From positions 1 to 64,000 of the forward strand of contig JAFRBI010000011.1 of NCBI GenBank assembly GCA_017404935.1: DNA of 64,000 nt. The letters run 5' to 3'. The notes beneath the pieces were generated by a model. It saw only the letters and a program-made list of their open reading frames with translations, was not told the origin of the DNA and did not search any database. The DNA is from Candidatus Saccharimonadota bacterium (lineage in GTDB: Bacteria; Patescibacteriota; Saccharimonadia; Saccharimonadales; Saccharimonadaceae). This document shows, piece after piece, positions 7,839-16,255 of the stretch (within the stretch, counting starts at the first letter, position 1; each line of letters begins with the position of its first letter). A program made the position numbers and the translations under genes.

Positions 7839-8424
7839 GTTTACTCCTGTATCTTTCATCTATTATTATAACATAGGTTTCTACACCGAGGCGTTTTAAG
7901 GATAAAATTGCGATGACGACAGCTAAAATAGTGACAATGGTGGAGATGGCGCCGGCGATGGCGAGAGAGCCGGTAGAAAAAATCGCGCCAAGTAGTGGGG
8001 CTAAAAGAGTGGTGCCACAGGTAGGACAGCCGGCGCCAAGAGCGATGAGGCCGGTGATAATGCCAGCTTTTTCGACGCCGGCAGAATTCGCACCCTTTTT
8101 TTCGCGTTTTTTGTGCCAGAGGAAGACGATGAGACCTACCAATGTTCCTTGTAATAAACAGAGTAAAAACACCGGTAGCCAATCTAGAAAAACTTGATTA
8201 ACGCCAAAAACGCTCAAAAATGCGTCTCTTATAATCATTCCGAAGGCCTCAAAGCTCGAAAACATCAGTTGAAACTTAGAAAAGCCGGAGCTTAGTAAAT
8301 TTATCAGCATCGCAAAAAGTATAAAAGTCGGTACAAAGCCATACCAAAAACGTTTTTTCTTGGTGGCCATTAAAATGCCTTTGCCTGCCAAAACAAAGTC
8401 ATCACACCATTTCCTCCAATTCAT
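7822..8424 (-). CDS. polytopic membrane protein with a GCPTCG motif, possible redox partner of the DsbA-like protein
   Basis: 200 aa. Hydrophobic segments lie at about residues 27-47, 78-103, 120-140 and 150-177. A CPTC motif sits in a membrane segment (ALGAGCPTCGTTLLAPLL). I do not recognise the family with certainty. The CxxC next to a DsbA-like gene makes a quinone- or electron-relay partner plausible, like DsbB or VKOR in role but not in sequence; a transporter role is also possible. The start lies 6 nt after a minus-strand TATAAT (8431-8436), so it is probably leaderless. Confidence 0.65.
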   Translation of the reverse strand: MNWRKWCDDFVLAGKGILMATKKKRFWYGFVPTFILFAMLINLLSSGFSKFQLMFSSFEAFGMIIRDAFLSVFGVNQVFLDWLPVFLLCLLQGTLVGLIVFLWHKKREKKGANSAGVEKAGIITGLIALGAGCPTCGTTLLAPLLGAIFSTGSLAIAGAISTIVTILAVVIAILSLKRLGVETYVIIIDERYRSKHAKSS

Positions 8425-8445
8425 AGAACCATTATACCATAGCTA

Positions 8446-8607
8446 GTGTTTTATTTATCCTTCTTTCATCGGACTTAAATTTTTGGAAATGTCATACGCA
8501 GGACAGCCGAGAGAACCGTCCTTCGGACGAACCTCTCGGTGTCGTCTGGAATATACATTTCTAAAAATTTAAATCAGTATATGATTCAAGAAAGATAAAT
8601 AAAACAC
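8446..8607. repeat. 162-bp imperfect palindrome, candidate structured RNA
   Basis: Nested complementary arms run from GTGTTTTATTTAT (8446 on) paired with ATAAATAAAACAC (ending 8607). Inside are CTTTC/GAAAG, an 18-bp AT-rich arm around AAATTTTTGGAAATGT, then CCGAGAG/CTCTCGG and the apex GTCC-TTCG-GGAC. Two asymmetric internal loops interrupt the rod. No convincing promoter or U-run was found on either strand. It could be a 6S-like RNA, a double-stranded terminator or a palindromic repeat. Confidence 0.5.
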
Positions 8608-8713
8608 CCCTGTAAAAATTAAAATAAATTCGTGTTTTGTCAAGTATAATTAGAACATAAACTTTTTGAAAAATCAATATTGACAATGATTCTGGCTATG
8701 CTAAAATAGAGTT

Positions 8714-8840
8714 AGGTTCAGATCGATCTGACGTTGAGAGAGGCCTGAATCGATTGGGAAGTGTAGTGAGAGTGTTGAGTTACTTTGGCTATATTTTCAC
8801 CTAGAAATTGAGATAAACCCCAGCTAGGGGTTTATTTTTA
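8714..8840 (+). ncRNA. candidate small RNA upstream of the G5/3D protein gene
   Basis: A promoter TTGACA (8680-8685), 16 bp, TAAAAT (8702-8707) predicts a start near 8714. An intrinsic terminator AAACCCC-AGCT-AGGGGTTT followed by ATTTTT ends it near 8840, giving about 126 nt. GGTTCAG can pair with CTGAATC, in competition with the local hairpin TCAGA-TCGA-TCTGA. No ORF with a ribosome site is present. The next gene has its own promoter after the terminator. I do not recognise the RNA class; a regulatory leader is the alternative. Confidence 0.55.
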
Positions 8841-8865
8841 AGCAAAAGTGTGATATAATTAAGGT

Positions 8866-9954
8866 ATGAGAGTATCTCATAAAACAGATAAGATATTATT
8901 TCTTGCTACAATATTTTTGTTAGCTTTTGTTTTTGGGGTAACTTTTGCCAAAAATACACTTGTTAATACTTACGCTGAGGCCGAAGAGGGTATTTACGAG
9001 GAAGCCGAAGAGCATTTTGTGACTTTTTATGATGACGGTAAGAAATTAACCGTTAAGACCACTGCAAAGACCGTAAAAGAGGCGCTAGATAAGGCCGGTT
9101 ATAAGGTGGCGACTACCGATAAGGTGGAGCCTGCGCTTGATACTAAGATTGACAGAGACAATTTCTTTATTAATATTTATCGTTCGCGCCCTGCACTCGT
9201 GAAGGTTGGTTTGAACGAAAAATACATTATGACGGCTAGCTCCGACCCTAAAACCATCTTAAAAGAGGCGGGAATTACCGTTTATGATGGCGATGAGATA
9301 AGAGTAGTAGAAAACGCTTACTTCCTTGAAACAGGGGTGGCGATGGTTTATGAGGTGGTTAGAAACGGGGCAAATGCGATTACCGTAGAAACTGAGATTC
9401 CATTTGAAATCGAAGAGGTGAACGATTATAATTTGGCGCCGGGTCAGAGAGAAGTTAGACAGCTTGGTGAGGTGGGTATGAAGGTTTCTACCTATGAGGT
9501 TTTGTATGTTGATGGTGAGGAAGTGTCGCGCACGCTTATCTCCGAAAACACCGTCAGAGAGCCGGTGAAAAAGATTGTAGCAGTGGGTGCTTCCCGGATT
9601 GGAATGCAAACTTTGACGGCTTCTAGGGGTGCGGTGATTTATACTGCGACTAAGGCTGATGGTTCGATGGTAGAGAGAAAAGAGACCTACTATGATCTCA
9701 ATATGCAAAGAGTAATGGAAAATGCTGCAAGACTTTGTGGCGTGGCGGCTTCTTACTCTGTTCGCGAAGACGGCGTAAAGGTTGATGCCGACGGCTATGT
9801 ACTTGTGGCAGCTAACCTTTCTAAATACCCTAGATGTTCAGTAGTGCAAACTTCGGTGGGCGCTGGCAAAGTTTATGATACCGGCGATTTTGCCTCTAAA
9901 AACACCGAGCAATTTGATATTGCCACAGACTGGACCAACCATAATGGCAGATAA
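8866..9954 (+). CDS. YabE/Rpf-like cell-wall protein (DUF348 repeats, G5 and 3D-like domain)
   Basis: 362 aa. An N-terminal signal anchor (ILFLATIFLLAFVFGVTFA) is followed by DUF348 ubiquitin-like repeats at about residues 45-155 and a G5 domain at about 175-255. A C-terminal 3D-like double-psi barrel has VYDTGDF and EQFDIATDW, where family members bind or cleave glycan. Probably a secreted peptidoglycan-remodelling enzyme. It precedes rsmA as yabE does in Bacillus and rpfB does in Actinobacteria. The start is 6 nt after TATAAT (8854-8859), so it is leaderless. Whether it has lytic activity is not shown by sequence alone. Confidence 0.85.
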   Translation: MRVSHKTDKILFLATIFLLAFVFGVTFAKNTLVNTYAEAEEGIYEEAEEHFVTFYDDGKKLTVKTTAKTVKEALDKAGYKVATTDKVEPALDTKIDRDNFFINIYRSRPALVKVGLNEKYIMTASSDPKTILKEAGITVYDGDEIRVVENAYFLETGVAMVYEVVRNGANAITVETEIPFEIEEVNDYNLAPGQREVRQLGEVGMKVSTYEVLYVDGEEVSRTLISENTVREPVKKIVAVGASRIGMQTLTASRGAVIYTATKADGSMVERKETYYDLNMQRVMENAARLCGVAASYSVREDGVKVDADGYVLVAANLSKYPRCSVVQTSVGAGKVYDTGDFASKNTEQFDIATDWTNHNGR

Positions 9955-10684
9955 ATCTCTGGGGCAACATTGGCTAAAAAACCGCCAAATTTTGGACGAA
10001 ATTGCTGATTTAGCGGGCCGTGGAAGCCTCTGTGTGGAGATAGGGCCGGGTCTAGGCACTTTGACGTCATCGCTTCTTAAACGCTTTGACAAGGTCTTAG
10101 CGGTGGAATTTGATGCAAAATTGGCCGAAAATTTGCCAAAAAGCTTTCCGGGGACTAATTTAGAGGTGGTAAATGGCGATATCTTGAAATTTGACTTTTC
10201 CACAGTTCCTACCCCTTATACAGTGGCAGGAAACATCCCTTATTACATTACTAGCCCAATTATTGAAAAACTCTTAACCGCTGAGAATCTACCAGAGAGA
10301 ATTGTTTTGTTGATGCAAAAAGAGGTGGCAGAAAGAGTTTGCTCAGATAAAGAGTCGGTTTTGTCTCTGTTTGTGAAAAACCGTTCAGAATGCTCTCTTG
10401 GGCCGGTAGTCCCTCGCGAAGAATTTGAGCCAGCACCGAAGGTGGATTCGCAGGTTCTCATCTTGGAGCCGTTTAAAAATGGGCTAAAATATGATGAAAA
10501 GTTGCTGAAATTCGTCAAAATTGCGTTTTCCAGCCCTAGAAAGAAATTATTACACAATATTAGCGGTTTAAAGTCAAAAGACGCGCTAGTGGCTATTTTT
10601 GAAGAATTAGGCATAAGTTTGGACGCTCGGCCGGCAGATTTACATTTAGACGATTACTATAAATTATTTTGTGCTATAATGTAA
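9944..10684 (+). CDS. rsmA: 16S rRNA dimethyladenosine transferase RsmA (KsgA)
   Basis: 246 aa from ATG 9944, which overlaps the upstream gene by 11 nt and is the first Met before the conserved SLGQHWL start. It dimethylates the two adjacent adenines of 16S helix 45. SAM motif I appears as VEIGPGLGTLT, and the catalytic N-IPYY motif as GNIPYYITSP. The C-terminal helical domain is present. It is translationally coupled to the cell-wall gene before it. Confidence 0.95.
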   Translation: MADKSLGQHWLKNRQILDEIADLAGRGSLCVEIGPGLGTLTSSLLKRFDKVLAVEFDAKLAENLPKSFPGTNLEVVNGDILKFDFSTVPTPYTVAGNIPYYITSPIIEKLLTAENLPERIVLLMQKEVAERVCSDKESVLSLFVKNRSECSLGPVVPREEFEPAPKVDSQVLILEPFKNGLKYDEKLLKFVKIAFSSPRKKLLHNISGLKSKDALVAIFEELGISLDARPADLHLDDYYKLFCAIM

Positions 10685-10686
10685 AT

Positions 10687-11931
10687 ATGTTAGATGTGAA
10701 GTTTATCCGAGAAAACCTTGAACTAGTAGAAAAATCAGCAAAAGAAAAAGGCTATAAAATCAACGTATCAGAGGTGATTTCGCTTGATGACAAGAGAAAA
10801 GAGATTTTGGCTGAGGTAGAAAAATTACGCGCCAAGAGGAACGAAATTGCTGGTCAGATGAAGGGTGGCAAGCCTGCGCCAGAGCTAATTGAAGAAGGTA
10901 AAAAAATCAAAACAGAGGTGGCGGAAAAGGAACAGGCGCTATCAAAAGTTGAAACCGAACTAAAAGACCTCTTAAAACGTATTCCAAATGTGATTTTTGA
11001 TGATGTGCCACTAGGTGGCGAAGAATGTTCCGTGGAAGTCAAAAAATGGGGCGAAAACCACAAAACAGGGGTGGACCACTTAGATTATGCTACTTCGCGT
11101 GGCTGGCTTGATTTTGAAAGAGGCGCTAAGGTTGCAGGTGCTAAGTTTTACTATCTCAAGGGTGATTTGGCGCTGCTTGAAAATGCGCTTTATCAATATG
11201 GGCTTTCAAAAGTTTTGGAACACGGTTTTACTTTTATGACGGTGCCAGATATGGTGTCTTCACGCGTTCTCGAGGGCTGTGGCTTTAACCCGAGAACCTC
11301 TGATCAATCTGATGAGTATTACATTGAGGGCGAAGATTTAGCGATGATTGCGACTGCCGAGATGCCTCTTACCGGTTATCATATGGACGAGATTTTGGAA
11401 GAGTCAGAGTTGCCACTGCTTTATGCCGGCTATTCGGCTTGTTTTAGGAAAGAGGCAGGGGCATACGGCAAATACACCAGAGGTTTGTTTAGAGTCCATC
11501 AGTTTAATAAGCTCGAAATGTATGTATTTTGTCTGCCTGAGCAATCTAAAGAGATTCACGAGAAGATTTTAGAGGTTGAAGAAGATATTTGGCAAGGTCT
11601 TCAAATCCCATATCACGTAATCAACATCGCGGCGGGCGATCTTGGCGCGCCAGCGGCCAAAAAATACGATATGGAGTATTGGTCCCCGGTAAATCAGAAA
11701 TATCAAGAGATTACGAGTTGTTCTAACTGTACCGATTTTCAGGCAAGAGCAGTAAATTGTCGGGTGAGAAGAAAAGATGGAACGCTTGAATTTGTGCATA
11801 CTTTAAATGGCACAGCGATACCTCTTGCTCGTGCTCTGGTGGTGATTTTGGAAAATTATGCCAAAGAGGGCGGTAAATTAGAGGTGCCAGAGGTGCTAAG
11901 ACCTTATTTAGGTGGCAAAACAGAATTATAA
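10687..11931 (+). CDS. serS: seryl-tRNA synthetase
   Basis: 414 aa. ATG 10687 lies 6 nt after TATAAT (10675-10680), so the few upstream in-frame codons are not used. An N-terminal coiled-coil tRNA-binding arm covers about residues 25-105. The class II core follows with motif 2 (FRKEAGAYGKYTRGLFRVHQF) and motif 3 (TLNGTAIPLARALVVILENY). It charges tRNA-Ser. The promoter overlaps the end of rsmA. Confidence 0.96.
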   Translation: MLDVKFIRENLELVEKSAKEKGYKINVSEVISLDDKRKEILAEVEKLRAKRNEIAGQMKGGKPAPELIEEGKKIKTEVAEKEQALSKVETELKDLLKRIPNVIFDDVPLGGEECSVEVKKWGENHKTGVDHLDYATSRGWLDFERGAKVAGAKFYYLKGDLALLENALYQYGLSKVLEHGFTFMTVPDMVSSRVLEGCGFNPRTSDQSDEYYIEGEDLAMIATAEMPLTGYHMDEILEESELPLLYAGYSACFRKEAGAYGKYTRGLFRVHQFNKLEMYVFCLPEQSKEIHEKILEVEEDIWQGLQIPYHVINIAAGDLGAPAAKKYDMEYWSPVNQKYQEITSCSNCTDFQARAVNCRVRRKDGTLEFVHTLNGTAIPLARALVVILENYAKEGGKLEVPEVLRPYLGGKTEL

Positions 11932-11942
11932 AAGGAGGAAAA

Positions 11943-12305
11943 ATGATTGAAAAAATCGAAATTACTGGTAATGGTTATAAAGTAGAAGAAAGCCTTAAAA
12001 AATACATCGAAAAGCGTATCGGTAAATTAGATCGGTATATGCCGCGTGGCTTTAAAAAAGATATTGTGGCCAAGGTGATTGTATCGGAAATCGGTAAGGG
12101 CAAATCTGATAAATACGAAATTACGGTGGCGATGGAGATTCCTGGTGGTAAGGTAATTGCCGCTAAAGATGAATGTTCTAACATTTTTGCTGGGGTGGAT
12201 CTCTTGGAGGCTAAGGTGACGGGGCAAATTCGTCGTTACAAGTTAGAAATGCAACCACATCGCCAAAAAAGAAGCCTCAAAAATCTCTTTATTAAGAGAA
12301 GTTAG
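11943..12305 (+). CDS. hpf: ribosome hibernation promoting factor HPF/RaiA
   Basis: 120 aa, short-form HPF. The beta-alpha-beta fold binds the 30S decoding region and inactivates ribosomes in starvation. The opening MIEKIEITGNGYKVEESLKKYI and the central DLLEAKVTGQIRRYK segment match the family. The long-form C-terminal dimerisation domain is missing. A strong AAAGGAGG lies just upstream. It follows serS by 11 nt and is probably co-transcribed. Confidence 0.93.
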   Translation: MIEKIEITGNGYKVEESLKKYIEKRIGKLDRYMPRGFKKDIVAKVIVSEIGKGKSDKYEITVAMEIPGGKVIAAKDECSNIFAGVDLLEAKVTGQIRRYKLEMQPHRQKRSLKNLFIKRS

Positions 12306-12338
12306 TGTGTTATAATGGGGGTAGATTAGGAGTTATAA

Positions 12339-14987
12339 ATGGCAAAAGAGAAAAAGCCTAGTGATAAATTGGCCGACAAAACTGCACTGACTAAGTTCTT
12401 GCAGGGTGTATTTGGTGACGCGCAGAAAAAAGTTTTGAAAAAACTTTGGAAAAAGGCGCAGATTATTAACGATTTAGAGCCGAAATACGAAAAAATGAGC
12501 GTAAAAGATTTGAAGGCTCAGACCGAAAAATTTAAAAAACGCTTGGAAAAAGAATCGCTTGATAAGATTCTTCCTGAGGCTTTTGCCGTGGCCCGCGAGG
12601 CATCAAAACGCGTTCTAAAGATGCGCCCATATGATGTGCAGTTAATTGGTGGTATGGTGCTTCACGAAGGTGCAGTAGCCGAAATGAAAACAGGTGAAGG
12701 TAAAACCTTGGTCGCAATGCTTCCGGCTTATCTTAATGCTCTTACTGGCCACGGTGTACACGTGGTGACGGTAAATGATTATCTAGCTCAGCGTGATGCG
12801 GGTTGGAATGGTCCGGTTTATGATTTTCTTGGGGTATCGGTAGGGGTAATTATCAACGATGCTTCGTTTATTTATGATGCAAAATACGAAAATGACGCAC
12901 ACGATGACGAGAGATTTAGACACCTTAAGCCTTGCACCAGAAAAGAGGCTTATAATGCTGATATTACCTATGGCACTAACAACGAATTTGGCTTTGATTA
13001 TCTTAGAGATAATATGACGAGCGAGGTGCAGAATTTGAGACAACGTGAGCTGAATTTTGCCATTGTAGATGAGGTAGATTCGATTTTGATTGATGAGGCT
13101 AGAACACCTCTTATTATTAGCGCGCCAGCTGGTGATAACCCAGAATCTTACTACCAATTTGCTAAGATTTGTGCCAGACTTACCCCTGAAGATTACATTC
13201 TAGACGAAAAACGCCGTTCGGTTACTCTTACTGATGAAGGTATCGACAAAATTCAAAAGATGCTAGGGGTAGATAATCTTTATTCTACCAAGCATACACC
13301 TCTAGTTTATCACTTGGAACAGGCTTTAAGAGCCGAGGTATTGTTCAAGAGAGATAAAGATTACGTGGTGACGAACTCTGGCGAGGTGATTATTGTAGAT
13401 GAGCATACTGGGCGTTTGATGCAAGGTCGTCGCTATAACGAGGGGCTACATCAGGCAATTGAGGCCAAAGAAGGTGTAGCAGTAAAGCAAGAATCGATGA
13501 CGCTTGCTACAATTTCGTTTCAGAACTTTTTCCGTTTGTACAAAAAGCTTTCTGGTATGACCGGTACAGCCTTTACTGAGGCAGAGGAATTCCAACAGAT
13601 TTATGCTCTCGATGTAATTCAAATTCCACCAAATAAGCCAATTATTCGTGTAGATAAAGATGATTTGATTTACAAAACTAAGGCTGGCAAGCTCAAAGCT
13701 ATCGCCGAAGCTATTCAAGAGTATCACAAAAAAGGTCAGCCAGTTTTGGTTGGTTCTGACTCTATCGCTAACAACGAAGAAATTGCAAGATATCTAGATC
13801 AATTCAAACTTCCTTATGAGATTTTGAACGCCAAAAATAACGAGCGTGAAGCAGCAATTATTGCCAAGGCTGGTGAAAAGGGCGCAATTACGCTTGCTAC
13901 CAATATGGCTGGTCGTGGTACCGATATTAAGCTTGGTAAAGGCGTGAGAGAACTTGGCGGTCTGGTAGTGATTGGCTCAGCACGGCACGATTCTCGCCGG
14001 GTAGATAATCAGCTGAGAGGTCGTGGTGGTCGTCAGGGCGATCCTGGCACTACCCAGTTCTTTGTGAGCTGTGAAGATGATTTGATGCGTATTTTCCAGG
14101 GTGATAGAGTAAAAATGTTGATGACGAGGCTTGGTGTAGCCGAAGATCAGCCGATTCAAACTCGGGCAATTTCAAAAACTCTCGAATCTGCCCAAAAGCG
14201 TATCGAAGGTTTTAACTTTGATTCTCGTAAAAATGTGGTGCAATACGATAACGTGATTAATCGTCACCGTAAAGTAGTTTATATGATGCGTCGCAAGATT
14301 CTCGAAGGTGATGATATTTTCCCTGAAATTAAGCGTTTGATGCGTGATGAAGCCAAATCTCTTACCGAATTTTCTTCTAGAGTCAATAAAGATTTTGACG
14401 AGCAGTTTAAAGCGGTATTTAACTTTGACGATGATTTGATTCACGAAATTGGTATCAAGAGAAAAGAAAAAGAGCGCTACGAACTAGCTCTTAAAGCTAT
14501 CGAAGAAGCTTACGAAAAGCAAGAAGAAAAGTTTGGCCCTGAGACAATGCGCAAAGTAGAACGCGAAGTTTATCTTAAAGTGCTCGATATGCTCTGGATG
14601 CAACATCTTGAAAATATGCAGCATCTTCGCGAGGGTATTCATTGGCGCTCAGTTGGGCAAAGAGACCCTTTGGTGGAATATCGTTCGGAGTCGCAAAAGC
14701 TATTTGATGGTTTGCAGAGAAATCTACGCGAAGAAGTGCTCAAAATTCTTCTTACCATTACGCCTACTGAGGCAGCAGAAGATAACGTAACCGATGGCGA
14801 AGAATACGAATCTGAGCTTACCAAGATGGCTTCAGGCAATGACAAAGGCGTAAATGAGATTTCGGCTGGCGAAAAGAATCTAGACGAAGAATTTAAGAAG
14901 AAAACCCTAGGAGCTAGTGGCACAGGGCAAAGAAAAGCTACTAAAAAACAATCTAAAAAGAAGAAATCCAAGAAGAAGAAAAAGTGA
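12339..14987 (+). CDS. secA: preprotein translocase ATPase SecA
   Basis: 882 aa, the motor of the Sec pathway. Walker A is seen in MKTGEGKTLVAMLPAYL. The DEAD-type Walker B is IVDEVDSILIDEARTPLI. The second RecA domain has TNMAGRGTDIKLG and the GRGGRQGDPG motif. Preprotein-binding, wing and scaffold regions follow. The C-terminus ends in a lysine run and lacks the zinc-binding CxC tail. TATAAT (12311-12316) lies 22 nt upstream, and TAGGAG precedes the ATG. The GTG start of the next gene overlaps the stop by 4 nt. Confidence 0.97.
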   Translation: MAKEKKPSDKLADKTALTKFLQGVFGDAQKKVLKKLWKKAQIINDLEPKYEKMSVKDLKAQTEKFKKRLEKESLDKILPEAFAVAREASKRVLKMRPYDVQLIGGMVLHEGAVAEMKTGEGKTLVAMLPAYLNALTGHGVHVVTVNDYLAQRDAGWNGPVYDFLGVSVGVIINDASFIYDAKYENDAHDDERFRHLKPCTRKEAYNADITYGTNNEFGFDYLRDNMTSEVQNLRQRELNFAIVDEVDSILIDEARTPLIISAPAGDNPESYYQFAKICARLTPEDYILDEKRRSVTLTDEGIDKIQKMLGVDNLYSTKHTPLVYHLEQALRAEVLFKRDKDYVVTNSGEVIIVDEHTGRLMQGRRYNEGLHQAIEAKEGVAVKQESMTLATISFQNFFRLYKKLSGMTGTAFTEAEEFQQIYALDVIQIPPNKPIIRVDKDDLIYKTKAGKLKAIAEAIQEYHKKGQPVLVGSDSIANNEEIARYLDQFKLPYEILNAKNNEREAAIIAKAGEKGAITLATNMAGRGTDIKLGKGVRELGGLVVIGSARHDSRRVDNQLRGRGGRQGDPGTTQFFVSCEDDLMRIFQGDRVKMLMTRLGVAEDQPIQTRAISKTLESAQKRIEGFNFDSRKNVVQYDNVINRHRKVVYMMRRKILEGDDIFPEIKRLMRDEAKSLTEFSSRVNKDFDEQFKAVFNFDDDLIHEIGIKRKEKERYELALKAIEEAYEKQEEKFGPETMRKVEREVYLKVLDMLWMQHLENMQHLREGIHWRSVGQRDPLVEYRSESQKLFDGLQRNLREEVLKILLTITPTEAAEDNVTDGEEYESELTKMASGNDKGVNEISAGEKNLDEEFKKKTLGASGTGQRKATKKQSKKKKSKKKKK

Positions 14988-16255
14988 AACACGCAGTAGA
15001 GGAGGTACAGCTTAAAAACGGCGCGCGTGGGCTTCTTGTTGATATTCCTGGTGCTACGGTGATGGCAACCAGAATACAGTTTAGAGCAGGGATGCTTTAC
15101 GCTAAAAGTAAAGATATTTATGAGCTTCCTCACGTGGTAGAGCACCTAGCTTTTGGTGCGAACGCTAAATATAAAGACGAGCAAGATTTTGAGGCAGAAT
15201 TTACCAAAAATGGGGCTTATCATAATGCTTGGACCTCTGATGTGTCGGTTTGTTACGAGACGGAATGTGCAGATTTTGAGTGGGACCGCATTATGGAACT
15301 TCAAAAACTCTCAATTGCCGAGCCGAGATTTAACGAAGAAGAGTTAAAAGCCGAAAAGTCAAACGTGCGTTCGGAACTTACAGGGTATATGAACGATTAT
15401 TATAGGCTACTTTGGCCTCGCGTTCAGCAAGCAGTAGGTGAAGACGTTTTGGATCTTTCGGCAAGGCGCGATACGATTGCCAACATTGAGCTAAAAGATA
15501 TTCGCGAACATTACCGTAGAACTCATACCGCTAAGAATATGATGTTTATTATTGCAGGTAAAATTCACGGTAGAAAGCATAAAATTATTCAGGAACTAGA
15601 GTCCTGGCCTCTTAAAGAGGGTGAAAAATTTGAAATACCAATTGTAGATCTTAAATCTTCCGAGATGGTGGCGATTAGAAGAAAAGATGCTTCTAACATT
15701 ACTTTTGGGTTTTCTTTGGTGACGCCAAGGCATCTGAATTCTAAAGAAGTTTTTGCGATGAACTGTCTTAACCATATCTTAAATGGCACGATGAATTCAA
15801 AGATTTTTGGGGTAGCAAGGAAGCGTGGATTAGTCTATGGGATGGGAAGTGCGATTTGTAGCAACGCGCATAGCACTTATTGGGACTTTGACGGTGAAGT
15901 CAATGAAGAAAATGCCGATAAACTGTTTTCTTTGATTCAAACAGAGATGACGAAGGCTTTAAATGGTGAGATTTCGGATAAAGATTTTGAGTCGGCTAAA
16001 CAATACGCGCTAGGGCGTTTCCAGATGGGGGCACAAACGGTGGGGCAGATTGCTGATTATTATGCCGAGAATTATTTTGCTAACGAAGAAGTGGATAAAT
16101 ATGATAATATGCCGAATATCATCAAAGGTATTGATAAGAGTAAAATGATTGAACTTTCCCGTGAGTTCGCAGGCTCAGGAATTAAAGGATTTGCTACAGT
16201 TTCGAGTGTAGAAAAAGCTGCCTTAACAGAGCTAGAAGCAAAGCTAAACTTCTAG
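14984..16255 (+). CDS. M16 family zinc metallopeptidase
   Basis: 423 aa, starting at a GTG that overlaps the secA stop (GTGA). The inverted zinc motif HxxEH appears as HVVEH near residue 49, and the distal glutamate is in the EEELKAEKSNVRSEL segment. The second M16 half-domain follows (FGFSLVTPRHLNSKE onward). There is no signal peptide, so a cytoplasmic peptide-degrading role or non-classical location is likely. Coupling to secA could mean turnover of signal peptides or exported chains (inference). Confidence 0.88.
   Translation: MKHAVEEVQLKNGARGLLVDIPGATVMATRIQFRAGMLYAKSKDIYELPHVVEHLAFGANAKYKDEQDFEAEFTKNGAYHNAWTSDVSVCYETECADFEWDRIMELQKLSIAEPRFNEEELKAEKSNVRSELTGYMNDYYRLLWPRVQQAVGEDVLDLSARRDTIANIELKDIREHYRRTHTAKNMMFIIAGKIHGRKHKIIQELESWPLKEGEKFEIPIVDLKSSEMVAIRRKDASNITFGFSLVTPRHLNSKEVFAMNCLNHILNGTMNSKIFGVARKRGLVYGMGSAICSNAHSTYWDFDGEVNEENADKLFSLIQTEMTKALNGEISDKDFESAKQYALGRFQMGAQTVGQIADYYAENYFANEEVDKYDNMPNIIKGIDKSKMIELSREFAGSGIKGFATVSSVEKAALTELEAKLNF

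Noticed and set aside
8446-8607. Firm call of the long palindrome as 6S or SRP RNA
   Set aside because: The rod shape recalls 6S, but promoter, terminator and the single central bubble are not convincing. The SRP apical GGAAGCAGCC-type loop is absent.
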